A stretch of DNA of 40,893 nucleotides. Origin: a virus. Position 1 is the stretch's first letter; each line of letters begins with the position of its first letter. The stretch covers positions 1 through 40,893 of IMG/VR virus record IMGVR_UViG_3300032401_000027. One strand, written 5' to 3'. A program made the translations under genes and the position numbers. The notes under the pieces were generated by a model, which was not told the origin of the DNA, did no database searches, and saw only the letters and a list, made by a program, of their open reading frames with translations. This document shows, one piece after another, positions 6,386 through 14,287 of the stretch.

Positions 6386-7390
6386 ATGTGTTTAATTCTC
6401 CAACTAAATAAAGAAAGTCAAATAACAGAAGAACAATTTAAAAAGAATTTAGAAAAAAATTCTGATGGCACTGGAATAATGTTTGCTAATAACAATAAAA
6501 TTATTGTTAAACGTGAAATAGATTCTAAAGATAAGCAAGTAAGTTTGTTTACTAAATATGTTAAAGCTGTAACTGAAACAAAGTCTTTGAATGAAGTTTT
6601 TATACATTCACGGTTTGCCACGCATGGCAAAAAAGATTTATTAAATTGTCATCCTTATGAAGTTTTAGCAGGTAATACTAAACAACCCGAACTTTATTGT
6701 ATGCACAATGGAATAATTGGCACTGTTGATTTAGTAGAAAAAGATAAGTCTGATACATTTAATTTTTTAAAGTATTATGTTAAACCTTTGTTAGAAGGAA
6801 GAATTAATTTATTACAAAATTCACACTTTCAACAAATGCTTAGTAAATATATCGGTATTGTAAGTAAACTTGTTTTTCTTGATTCCACAGGTTTAACTAC
6901 TTTTATTCATAAAGAACAAGGTACTATTTACAAAGGTTGTTGGATAAGTAACACTAACAGCGGTATAAGTACAGCAGATGATAGTAGACAAACTAATAGT
7001 TATAATAATTACAGTTACTTTAATAATATAAAAAAAGAGGAGACTACGAAGAGTTCAGTGAGTATTATTTCTATGAGTTCTACTAAAGATGTTACACCTA
7101 TTAAAAGGGATTTAAATGTCTTTGAAGAAAAAAAAGACCCTGATGCAGAAGTATCCGCCCAATGTGTTACTTCACATAAAGAACCGAACACAAATTGGTT
7201 TGATGAAGAAATGGGAGAAGAAGTAGAAATTGAAGCAATTACCATAGCTAATAGTATCCCTTTAGTTTGTACCGCATTATCTTTAATGGATGATAAAGAC
7301 ATACATAAGTTTACTTTAGAAAATCCAATATTAGCTGCTGAATGTTTAAGCCATTTAATTTCTAACAGAGAAATAACTTTTAAAGTCTGA
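6386..7390 (+). CDS. Class II glutamine amidotransferase-like (Ntn hydrolase)
   Basis: Begins Met-Cys, so Met removal would expose the catalytic N-terminal Cys. Further class II hallmarks are HSRFATHG (74-81) and MHNGIIG (106-112), as in GlmS/PurF/YafJ-type glutaminase domains that release ammonia from glutamine. The glutaminase domain spans about residues 1-200. The remaining 130 residues begin with a Ser/Asn-rich linker (about 200-240) and end in an acidic helical segment without a recognised synthetase domain, so the acceptor enzyme is probably the adjacent amidoligase. Ribosome site AAAGGA. Confidence in fold is high; partner and product are inferred. Confidence 0.8.
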   Translation: MCLILQLNKESQITEEQFKKNLEKNSDGTGIMFANNNKIIVKREIDSKDKQVSLFTKYVKAVTETKSLNEVFIHSRFATHGKKDLLNCHPYEVLAGNTKQPELYCMHNGIIGTVDLVEKDKSDTFNFLKYYVKPLLEGRINLLQNSHFQQMLSKYIGIVSKLVFLDSTGLTTFIHKEQGTIYKGCWISNTNSGISTADDSRQTNSYNNYSYFNNIKKEETTKSSVSIISMSSTKDVTPIKRDLNVFEEKKDPDAEVSAQCVTSHKEPNTNWFDEEMGEEVEIEAITIANSIPLVCTALSLMDDKDIHKFTLENPILAAECLSHLISNREITFKV

Positions 7391-7405
7391 ATTGGAGAGA
7401 GTATT

Positions 7406-7528
7406 ATGCCTTTATCAGAAGAGGAGGACTTTAAATTGTTATGCCCCACTTTCATAGAGTTGGAGCAAGAGGAAGAGGAAAGTATTTATTACACTTACTC
7501 TAAATTAAACGAAACTTATCAAGAATAG
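7406..7528 (+). CDS. Small acidic protein, 40 aa
   Basis: Short frame 15 bp after the amidotransferase, with TTGGAGAG in front of ATG 7406. The product is very acidic (EEEDF, ELEQEEEE) with a YYTY patch. It closes the presumed amidoligase operon. It could be a regulator or a DNA mimic, but size and lack of family make this a guess. Confidence 0.45.
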   Translation: MPLSEEEDFKLLCPTFIELEQEEEESIYYTYSKLNETYQE

Positions 7529-7546
7529 TAAAGTAGTGTAAACATA

Positions 7547-7576
7547 TTGACATATTAAGAATTTATGACTTAATAT
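7547..7576 (+). promoter_or_regulatory. Sigma70-like promoter P1
   Basis: TTGACA (7547-7552), 18-bp spacer, TAATAT (7571-7576). It lies upstream of a tetrapeptide minigene (ATG at 7612) with a GGAGG site, and of the stronger promoter P2. Confidence 0.45.
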
Positions 7577-7627
7577 TATTATTTATAAGTTTAATTAATG
7601 GAGGTTATAAAAATGATTAAAACATAG

Positions 7628-7656
7628 TTGACATTCTAATTAATTTGTAGTATAAT
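7628..7656 (+). promoter_or_regulatory. Consensus sigma70 promoter P2
   Basis: Perfect TTGACA (7628-7633), 17-bp spacer, perfect TATAAT (7651-7656). It drives the 174-aa coiled-coil gene at 7709, which has its own terminator, so that gene is a one-gene transcription unit. Confidence 0.85.
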
Positions 7657-7708
7657 AAACTTGTTAGGTAACTAACATTTAATTTAAATTAAATAAAGGT
7701 AATATAAT

Positions 7709-8233
7709 ATGTTTAAAAAAGTAAAACAAGAAGCTGTAAATGTTCAAGATGCCGTTTCAATTAAAGTAGTGTTTGATGATATGGTGACAAGTGGCTTACA
7801 AAACAAAGCAAGTGTTGTATTAGGTGACTTTGTTCGTAAAGACACTGAAAGACAAATAGCTATTGCAAAATTGAAAAATGACATTAAAGAAGTAGAAAAA
7901 ACTATTCTAACTTTTGAAGATGAAATTAAAAAAGAAGAAAGTAAACTTGAAAAAGCAGAAAAAGTATCTAATCAAGCAGGTATTGCAAGAACAATTGCAA
8001 TTCTTAAAGCTGATATTGCTAAATTTAAAGTTGATATTGATGTACTTAATGCTAAAATCGTTAATCTTGAAACTTTAAGAAGTGCAGCAGCAACTAAAAG
8101 AGATTCATTTATAGTAGCTTTTGATGAAAATCCTTTTGATGCACTAGCTAACACTGATTTAGTTAGAGAAGGGCTAAACATTGAACAAGTAAAATTTAAC
8201 AAAGACACACTAAACATTCTTAACGCTGAATAA
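7709..8233 (+). CDS. Coiled-coil protein, 174 aa, own promoter and terminator
   Basis: Long heptad-rich central region (about residues 45-130: KLKNDIKEVEKTILTFEDEI and following) flanked by short globular ends. The tail (FDENPFDALANTDLVREGLN) is less charged. A perfect promoter and a strong terminator immediately flank it, suggesting high, independent expression. It uses AAAGG before ATG 7709. No family recognised. It might be a structural or host-interacting protein; nothing in the sequence decides. Confidence 0.65.
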   Translation: MFKKVKQEAVNVQDAVSIKVVFDDMVTSGLQNKASVVLGDFVRKDTERQIAIAKLKNDIKEVEKTILTFEDEIKKEESKLEKAEKVSNQAGIARTIAILKADIAKFKVDIDVLNAKIVNLETLRSAAATKRDSFIVAFDENPFDALANTDLVREGLNIEQVKFNKDTLNILNAE

Positions 8234-8259
8234 TTTAGAAGTTAATTTAACAATTTTAG

Positions 8260-8296
8260 AGGTTACTTACATTAGTGAGTAACCTTTTTTGTTTTA
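8260..8296 (+). terminator. Rho-independent terminator
   Basis: An 11-bp stem, AGGTTACTTAC (8260-8270) with GTGAGTAACCT (8275-8285), loop ATTA and one G-T pair, followed by a T-run (8285-8290). It ends the coiled-coil gene and lies just inside the right inverted-repeat arm. Confidence 0.9.
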
Positions 8297-8379
8297 TACA
8301 ATTTAATTTAATTCTAACCTATCTTATAATCATTTCTTCCCCTTCCCATACATCACACTAGCTAAAATATCATTTTCTT

Positions 8380-8413
8380 CTGTACGGGCTTAAAAAGTGC
8401 CTTTAAATTGATT
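8380..8413 (-). repeat. Inverted repeat, right arm (IR-R)
   Basis: Reverse complement of 3260-3293 (33 of 34 bases). It lies between the terminator at 8260-8296 and the promoter at 8447, so the accessory cassette ends here and the nucleotide-metabolism operon begins after it. Confidence 0.9.
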
Positions 8414-8446
8414 TAACTATTTATTAACAATATTAATACATTGTTG

Positions 8447-8475
8447 TTGACATTTATGCAACACTATGTTATAAT
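8447..8475 (+). promoter_or_regulatory. Consensus extended -10 sigma70 promoter
   Basis: TTGACA (8447-8452), 17-bp spacer, TATAAT (8470-8475), preceded by TGT as in extended -10 promoters. It is probably the main promoter of the rightward DNA-metabolism genes from 8507 onward. Confidence 0.85.
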
Positions 8476-8506
8476 GTGTACATGTTAATCAAACTATTAA
8501 GACACT

Positions 8507-8797
8507 ATGAAAGTTATAAACTTTGAAAAAGAGCTTAAAAAAAGAAATAAGCAAATAAAAATCAAGCAACAAGAAGAAACAAAAACAATACTATATGAAG
8601 GTGACTTTATCTATAATGAAGATAAGGTTAATGTTGTTATTGATTCAGATACTAATCAAGCTGTTTTAGATTTATATGATGTTAAAACAGACACTAAATA
8701 TGCAACTCTTGAAGTAGATACTTTTACTTTATTCTTAATATCTAATGCCTTTCTCACTCTTTATTTTGCTTTAGAAAACGAATACTCAATTCATTAA
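8507..8797 (+). CDS. Hypothetical protein, 96 aa
   Basis: First gene after the strong promoter. The predicted start gives a leader of only about 25 bases without a purine-rich ribosome site, unlike almost every other gene here. The N-terminus is very basic (KELKKRNKQIKIKQQ), the middle is beta-like (VNVVIDSDTNQAVLDLYDV) and the C-terminal half is hydrophobic (FTLFLISNAFLTLYFAL). It lies eight bases before nrdA. No family recognised. Confidence 0.6.
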   Translation: MKVINFEKELKKRNKQIKIKQQEETKTILYEGDFIYNEDKVNVVIDSDTNQAVLDLYDVKTDTKYATLEVDTFTLFLISNAFLTLYFALENEYSIH

Positions 8798-8805
8798 AGG
8801 TAATT

Positions 8806-10539
8806 ATGTCAATACAAATAAACAAAGAAGCTAATAGATTATTCACTAAAATAGGAAAAGAAACTTTAAAGGATAGGTATTTACTGCCTAATGAAGATTT
8901 TCAAGACATGTTTAAAAGAGTATCAGAAGCCTTTGCAGATGATGAAGAACATGCACAAAGACTTTATGACTATATGTCAAATCATTGGTTTATGCCTGCT
9001 ACACCAATATTATCTAATGGAGGTACTAATAGAGGTTTACCTATTAGCTGTTATCTACAATATGTAGAAGATTCTATTACTGATATTATAGACAACTGGA
9101 AAGAGTCTAGTTTACTTAGTTGCAGGGGAGGCGGATTAGGTATTTACTACGGTGATGTAAGGAGTGTAGGGGAAAGAGTAGGGATAGTTGGTAACACTTG
9201 CGGTGTGATTCCTTTCATGAAAGTAAACGATTCTTTAGCTTTAGCAATTTCACAAGGCAACTTGAGGCGTGGTAGTGCAGCCTGTTATTTGCCAATATGG
9301 CATGGTGACATAGAAGAGTTTTTAGAAATTAGAAAAGCTTCAGGAGGAGACCCTAACAGGAAAGCATTAAACTTACATCAAGGTGTTTGTATAGATGACA
9401 AGTTTATGGAAGCAGTAGAACAAGGTTTAAATTATGATTTAATAAGTCCTAGTACAGGGGCAGTTATTAAGACTGTAAAAGCTAGGGATTTATGGATTAA
9501 ATTACTTACTTTAAGGTTAGAAACAGGAGAGCCTTATATTGTTTGGATTGATAGATTAAGGGAAGCTACACCTAAACACCATAAGAAGTTAGGTTTGTAT
9601 CCTGTACAATCAAATTTATGCTCCGAAATAACTTTACCAACTACTAAAGAAAGGACTGCTGTTTGCTGTTTATCTAGTGTTAATTTAGAATATTGGGATT
9701 CTTGGAAAGACAATACTTTGTTTATAGAAGATATAATGAGGTTTTTAGACAATGTTTTAACTTCATTTATTAAAAATGCCCCACTGTCTTTTGGTAAGGC
9801 AATTACAAGTGCAGTTAATGAAAGGAGTGTTGGCTTGGGTGCTATGGGTTTTCATAGTTTATTGCAATCTAAGTTAATCCCTTTTGATAGTGCTGTAGCT
9901 AAGTCATTAAACATTAATATTTTTAAAAACATTAAAACAAAAGTAGAGCAGATTAATGGTAAATTAGCTCGTGAAAAAGGAGCTTGCCCTGATGCCCAGA
10001 AAAACAATGAGGAGAAAAGATTTAGTTATACAATGGCTATTGCACCTAATGCAAGTATAAGCGTTATTGCTGGTAGTGTTTCACCAGGTATTGAACCTTA
10101 CCCTGCTAATATTTTTAACCATAAGTCTTTGTCAGGTACATTTATGATTAAAAATAAATTCCTTGACAACCATATAAAAGAACTGTATAATGATAAGTAC
10201 GATGAAATATGGAAAGAAATTATTAATAATGAAGGAAGTATTCAAACAATAGAAGTGTTTAGTAAAGAAATAAAAGAAGTATTTAAGACTGCCTTTGAAA
10301 TAGACCAAAGATACCTTATTACTCATACTGCTGATAGACAGCCTTTCATAGACCAAGCACAAAGTTTAAACATATTCTTACCTTCTACTATTGATAAAAA
10401 GTCTTTACATAATATTCATATGGATGCTTGGAAGTTAGGTTTAAAGACTATGTATTACTTGCGTAGTAAATCTATTAGAAGAGCAGAGAAAGTAAGCTTA
10501 ACTATTAGTAATATAGACGAGTGTCTTTCATGTAATTAA
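8806..10539 (+). CDS. nrdA: Class I ribonucleoside-diphosphate reductase, alpha subunit
   Basis: Reduces ribonucleoside diphosphates to deoxy forms using the radical supplied by NrdB. Key residues are visible: redox Cys in PISCYLQ (C82) and in AVCCLSSVNL (C288), the N-x-C-x-E active site (N270, C272, E274), the paired tyrosines of the radical path in TMYYLRS (Y550-Y551), and the C-terminal redox pair CLSCN (C573, C576). At 577 residues it is shorter than the E. coli enzyme (about 760). It starts directly in the catalytic region, so the N-terminal ATP-cone is absent and dATP feedback is probably lost. Start supported by AAAGG; nrdB lies about 340 bp downstream. Confidence 0.95.
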   Translation: MSIQINKEANRLFTKIGKETLKDRYLLPNEDFQDMFKRVSEAFADDEEHAQRLYDYMSNHWFMPATPILSNGGTNRGLPISCYLQYVEDSITDIIDNWKESSLLSCRGGGLGIYYGDVRSVGERVGIVGNTCGVIPFMKVNDSLALAISQGNLRRGSAACYLPIWHGDIEEFLEIRKASGGDPNRKALNLHQGVCIDDKFMEAVEQGLNYDLISPSTGAVIKTVKARDLWIKLLTLRLETGEPYIVWIDRLREATPKHHKKLGLYPVQSNLCSEITLPTTKERTAVCCLSSVNLEYWDSWKDNTLFIEDIMRFLDNVLTSFIKNAPLSFGKAITSAVNERSVGLGAMGFHSLLQSKLIPFDSAVAKSLNINIFKNIKTKVEQINGKLAREKGACPDAQKNNEEKRFSYTMAIAPNASISVIAGSVSPGIEPYPANIFNHKSLSGTFMIKNKFLDNHIKELYNDKYDEIWKEIINNEGSIQTIEVFSKEIKEVFKTAFEIDQRYLITHTADRQPFIDQAQSLNIFLPSTIDKKSLHNIHMDAWKLGLKTMYYLRSKSIRRAEKVSLTISNIDECLSCN

Positions 10540-10577
10540 GGAAATAAATACGACTAAAAAATCAATATAATAAATCT

Positions 10578-10610
10578 AAAAGGGTGGGTAACTGCCCTTT
10601 TGTTTTCTTT
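10578..10610 (+). terminator. Probable terminator after nrdA
   Basis: AAAAGGG (10578-10584) pairs with CCCTTTT (10595-10601) around a 10-base loop, followed by GTTTTCTTT. It could reduce read-through from nrdA into the downstream genes. The stem has only three G-C pairs, so partial termination is likely. Confidence 0.55.
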
Positions 10611-10622
10611 AAAGGAAAAGAT

Positions 10623-10901
10623 ATGACAGAAAATATATTTAGATGGAGAGATACAGAAGAAGAGAAACCCCCTTTAATGGCTTTTGGAAAATCTCACGAA
10701 GTTATAGGGCTAGATAAATACAGAAATAGAAAAATTTATGTGTATATTAGGGGTGAATGGTTTTATTCTACTAACTATAGTAGCCAACCTGTTGAACCTC
10801 CTGTTAAATGGCACTATTTACCTATGAGACCTTTTTTAACAAGAGATGAAAACCATAACCTATTAGAGATAAAAGATGAGTCTAACAGAACAACAACTTA
10901 G
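10623..10901 (+). CDS. DUF551-like small protein, 92 aa
   Basis: The frame is open from ATG 10584, but that lies in the terminator stem. ATG 10623 has AAAGGA at the right distance and is preferred. The pattern FRWRDTEEEKPP ... GEWFYST ... VKWHYLPMRP resembles the DUF551 family of small phage proteins (W, PP, then WxxLP). Role unknown. It overlaps nrdB by 26 bases, so it is probably cotranscribed. Confidence 0.55.
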   Translation: MTENIFRWRDTEEEKPPLMAFGKSHEVIGLDKYRNRKIYVYIRGEWFYSTNYSSQPVEPPVKWHYLPMRPFLTRDENHNLLEIKDESNRTTT

Positions 10902-11835
10902 TTTCAAACCTTTCACCTATCCATGGTGCTTTCAAGCTTACCAAGAACAACAAAAGGTTCATTGGTTGCCAGAAGAGGTACCTATGGCAGATGATGTAAA
11001 GGATTATAATAAACTAACAAATGAAGAAAAAGCTTTATTAGATAATATTTTATGTTTCTTTACTCAAGCTGATATAGATGTAGCTGGTTCTTATTATGAT
11101 TTATTTATACCTCATTTTAAAAACACAGAAGTAAGAATGATGTTAGGTTCTTTTGCTAACATGGAAGCTATCCATATAGATGCTTATTCTACTTTAGTTG
11201 AAACACTAGGAATGGGAGATAAAACCTTTAGTGCTTTCATGGAATATAAAGAAATGAAAGATAAACATGATTACTTAAAACAATTTAGAATGGATAAGCC
11301 TTGGTTAGTGGCACAGTCTTTAGCAGCTATATCAGCTTTTGGTGAAGGTTTACAATTGTTTGCTTCTTTTGCTATGCTTATGAACTTCCAAAGGTTTAAT
11401 AAGATGAAAGGAATGGGGCAGATAGTTACATGGTCTTTAAGAGATGAATCCTTACATGTAGAAAGCATGATTAGGTTATTCAAAGTTTACTTAAAAGAAC
11501 ATGAGAATATAATTAACCCTGAATTACTAGAAAAAGATATTAGAAATATTTGTAATGATGTAATTAGTCATGAAGATAAGTTTATTGATTTAGCTTTTAT
11601 GTTAGGAGGAGTAAAAGGTTTAACCTCTCTTGATATGAAACAATATATTAGGTATATAGCAGGGGCTAGACTTAATCAACTAGGATACCAGCATGATTTA
11701 CCTACTGTTAATCCTTTAGACTGGATGAATAACTTACTCGCTTTACCTGAACATGCTAACTTCTTTGAAGTTAGAGCTACAGAGTATAGCAAAGCATCTA
11801 CTACAGGTAATTGGGGAGATGTGTTTAACGATTAA
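10876..11835 (+). CDS. nrdB: Class I ribonucleotide reductase, beta (radical) subunit
   Basis: Di-iron tyrosyl-radical subunit partnering NrdA. Iron ligands and radical residue are in place: D66, E97 and H100 in MEAIHIDAY, the radical tyrosine Y104, E157 in GEGLQLF, and E191/H194 in RDESLHVES. Spacing D66-E97 (31) and E157-E191 (34) equals that of E. coli NrdB. At 319 residues it is compact for the family. The presence of the tyrosine argues for a classical class Ia-type radical rather than a Tyr-less variant. The start lies inside the preceding gene. Confidence 0.95.
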   Translation: MSLTEQQLSFKPFTYPWCFQAYQEQQKVHWLPEEVPMADDVKDYNKLTNEEKALLDNILCFFTQADIDVAGSYYDLFIPHFKNTEVRMMLGSFANMEAIHIDAYSTLVETLGMGDKTFSAFMEYKEMKDKHDYLKQFRMDKPWLVAQSLAAISAFGEGLQLFASFAMLMNFQRFNKMKGMGQIVTWSLRDESLHVESMIRLFKVYLKEHENIINPELLEKDIRNICNDVISHEDKFIDLAFMLGGVKGLTSLDMKQYIRYIAGARLNQLGYQHDLPTVNPLDWMNNLLALPEHANFFEVRATEYSKASTTGNWGDVFND

Positions 11836-11853
11836 TTTTAAAGGGATTAAAAG

Positions 11854-13386
11854 ATGGAAGCACACCAACCCTGCCCTGATTGTAACTCTAGTGATGGTTT
11901 AACTATATACGAAGATGGGTCTTACTGTTTTGTTTGTGAAACTAAGAAAGGTAAAAGAAGTATGTCTACATTAAGTAAGGGTAAGTCTATTGGTTTTAGA
12001 GACAGAAACATAAGCACTTCTACAATAGTTAAGTTTGGTGTAACAGCAGAAGGAACTTCTAACGAAATAACTAAACACTACTACCCTTATACTAACTTGA
12101 AAGGCGAGCATATAGCTAATAAAGTTAGAATACTCCCTAAGACTTTTACAGCAGAAGGTAAGATGGGAAGTAATGTAGCTTTGTTTGGACAAAACATATT
12201 TCCTAAAGGGACTGGACGGTCTATAACTATCTATGAAGGGGAATTAGATGCTATGGCAGGGTATGAGCTAACAGGTAGTTTATTCCCTTCTGTATCGCTT
12301 CCTAATGGCTCTTCAAGTGCAGAAGCAGCAATTAAAGCTAACCTAGAATACTTAGAGTCTTTCGATAAAGTAGTTCTTTGTTTTGATAATGATGAACCAG
12401 GTAGGAAAGCAGTAGAAAAAGTAGTGGGGTTGTTTAGTGTAGGTAAGTGTAAGATAATGCACTTAGACCATAAAGATGCTTGTGAATACTTAATACTAAA
12501 CAAACATGCAGAGTTTAAGAAAGCTTGGTTTAAAGCTGAACAATGGATGCCAGAAGATATAGTTTGCTCTAACCAAATGTTAGAAAGGATACAGAGTAAA
12601 AAGAAAGTAGAGTCAATTGAGTATCCTTGGTTAGGTTTAAATGAAATGACTTATGGTATTCGTAAAGGTGAATTAGTTATGTTCACAGCTAAAACAGGTA
12701 GAGGTAAGACACAGTTTCTTAGAGAGATAGAGTACCATATACATAAACAAAAACCAGATAGTAAGATAGGTACATTATTCTTAGAAGAACAACCAGAAGA
12801 ATCTGCAGAAGGTTTAATGAGTATTCATGCTAATAAACCTTTTCATTTACCTGATACAGAGTTTACTACAGAAGAACACACTAAAGCTTTTAATGAAGTG
12901 TTAGGTAAAGGAAACTTTTACTTCTATGAAAACTTTGGTGAAGCAGATATAACTAGACTTATTAATAGAATAAGGTATTATGTTAAAGGTTTAGATTGTG
13001 AGTATATTATCTTAGACCATCTATCTATTATTGTTTCAGGACAAACTAATGGTGATGATAGAAGTGCTTTAGATGAAATAACAACTAAATTAAAAGCCTT
13101 GACAGTTGAGTTAAATGTTGCTATAATAGGTGTAGTACATTTAAATAGACAAGGACAAATAAGAGGAAGTGCTGGAGTAGAACAGCTTAGTAATACAGTT
13201 ATACATTTAGAAAGAGATGTAGAAAATGAAGACCCTCTTATTAGAAATATTACTAAAGTAACTGTATGGAAGAATAGATTTGCAGGTAAAACAGGGGTAG
13301 CTGGTTACTTAGCTTATGTGCCTAAGACTGGCAGAATTATTGAATGTCCTCCACCTGATAATGCTGATGAATTTTTTAAAGAGTGA
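11854..13386 (+). CDS. Primase-helicase (T7 gp4-like)
   Basis: Bifunctional replisome protein. An N-terminal zinc motif (C7, C10, C25, C28) recognises primase sites. The TOPRIM primase core shows YEGELDA (E128, D132) and CFDNDEPG (D178, D180). The RecA-like helicase shows AKTGRGKT (279-286), LFLEEQPEES, the Walker B-like EYIILDHLSI (D388) and AIIGVVHLNRQG. At 510 residues it is near T7 gp4 (566). The Walker A motif begins with Ala rather than Gly, as in DnaB-type helicases. It would unwind DNA and lay primers for the polymerase encoded 0.9 kb downstream. AAAGGG supports the start. Confidence 0.93.
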   Translation: MEAHQPCPDCNSSDGLTIYEDGSYCFVCETKKGKRSMSTLSKGKSIGFRDRNISTSTIVKFGVTAEGTSNEITKHYYPYTNLKGEHIANKVRILPKTFTAEGKMGSNVALFGQNIFPKGTGRSITIYEGELDAMAGYELTGSLFPSVSLPNGSSSAEAAIKANLEYLESFDKVVLCFDNDEPGRKAVEKVVGLFSVGKCKIMHLDHKDACEYLILNKHAEFKKAWFKAEQWMPEDIVCSNQMLERIQSKKKVESIEYPWLGLNEMTYGIRKGELVMFTAKTGRGKTQFLREIEYHIHKQKPDSKIGTLFLEEQPEESAEGLMSIHANKPFHLPDTEFTTEEHTKAFNEVLGKGNFYFYENFGEADITRLINRIRYYVKGLDCEYIILDHLSIIVSGQTNGDDRSALDEITTKLKALTVELNVAIIGVVHLNRQGQIRGSAGVEQLSNTVIHLERDVENEDPLIRNITKVTVWKNRFAGKTGVAGYLAYVPKTGRIIECPPPDNADEFFKE

Positions 13387-13393
13387 GGTTAAA

Positions 13394-13600
13394 ATGAAAA
13401 TACTAGAATTAATTAGAGAAATAAAAACACTACATCCTGAACTAAGGGTAGGACAAATAATTGATAATGCCCTTGCTACTGTGGCAAGACCTAACACAGA
13501 CATAGACATATTTTATATAGCTGATATTACTTTAGAAGCAGGTTTAGAAATGACACTAAAGACTATTAAAGAAGATGAACCTAAAAAGAAACTCACATAA
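13394..13600 (+). CDS. Small hypothetical protein, 68 aa
   Basis: ATG 13394 (GAGG seven bases upstream) is preferred over the longer frame from 13316, which overlaps the helicase. The sequence (MKILELIREIKTLHPELRVGQIIDNAL ... DIFYIADITL) fits a small helical family common beside phage replication genes, with the LRxGQ and FYI core. Function unknown. Confidence 0.6.
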   Translation: MKILELIREIKTLHPELRVGQIIDNALATVARPNTDIDIFYIADITLEAGLEMTLKTIKEDEPKKKLT

Positions 13601-13614
13601 CGGAGCAGGGTATT

Positions 13615-13815
13615 ATGTTAATTAAAAATAAAGCACAATGTAAAAGATGTAAATATATAATTGAGTCTAAACATAGACGTGATTTTGTTACTTGTAAATG
13701 TGGTTCTATATCTATTGTTGGTGGATTAGATTACCGAAGAGAAATAGGAGACCTACATAACTTTGAAGACCTTTCAGAGTATAAACTTTTAGAAGGAGAA
13801 ACAAATGCCAACTAA
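13615..13815 (+). CDS. Zinc-ribbon protein (DUF7695-like), 66 aa
   Basis: Two Cys pairs (CKRCKYIIESK and CKCGSI) form a likely zinc ribbon, followed by VGGLDYRREIG. This C-x-x-C ... C-x-C-G ... GGxxYxRR pattern matches small phage proteins grouped as DUF7695. Its role is unknown; zinc ribbons next to polymerase genes often bind nucleic acid. It overlaps the next gene by 11 bases. Confidence 0.65.
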   Translation: MLIKNKAQCKRCKYIIESKHRRDFVTCKCGSISIVGGLDYRREIGDLHNFEDLSEYKLLEGETNAN

Positions 13816-14287
13816 CCCATATGACTATTTATCTATACAGGAATCTCCACCTGATTACATGGGGGATACTACATCAAGTTCTTCACATACTCTTTACTCA
13901 ACACCAGCTACATTGAATTATGTAGGGGCTTATAACACAAGTAGACCTTCATCAACTGTTGGAATGTCAGTTGATGAAACTATTGTAAATCAAAGTGCTG
14001 TTAGTAACTGGGGTTCTTATGAAAGGTTTGTAATAGGTTTGCCTTTTGAAGCTGTCCCTCTACCTAAAAAGAAAAAATCTATGAGTAATCCAGATTCTTA
14101 CCACTGTGATGTCCAAGCGTTCCCGGAGGATAAAAAAAAAGGATACTGGAGGCTTACTATAAAGTTTGATGAAGCTCTTCTGTATGAAGAGGCGTTTCCT
14201 TCTATGACAGAACTAGAAGATAAATTACATGAAGTTCTAGGACACTTAATAAAAACTGGAAAAAGATTAGAAGAAGGTGGTTTATGA
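13805..14287 (+). CDS. Hypothetical protein, 160 aa
   Basis: The N-terminal 60 residues are Ser/Thr/Tyr/Pro-rich and look disordered. Then comes KKKKS, and a C-terminal small domain with a YWRLTIKFDEALLYEEAFP beta segment and a final helix (LEDKLHEVLGHLIKTGKR). It ends in an ATGA overlap with the DNA polymerase, so the two are coupled. Possibly a replisome accessory; no family recognised. Confidence 0.6.
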   Translation: MPTNPYDYLSIQESPPDYMGDTTSSSSHTLYSTPATLNYVGAYNTSRPSSTVGMSVDETIVNQSAVSNWGSYERFVIGLPFEAVPLPKKKKSMSNPDSYHCDVQAFPEDKKKGYWRLTIKFDEALLYEEAFPSMTELEDKLHEVLGHLIKTGKRLEEGGL

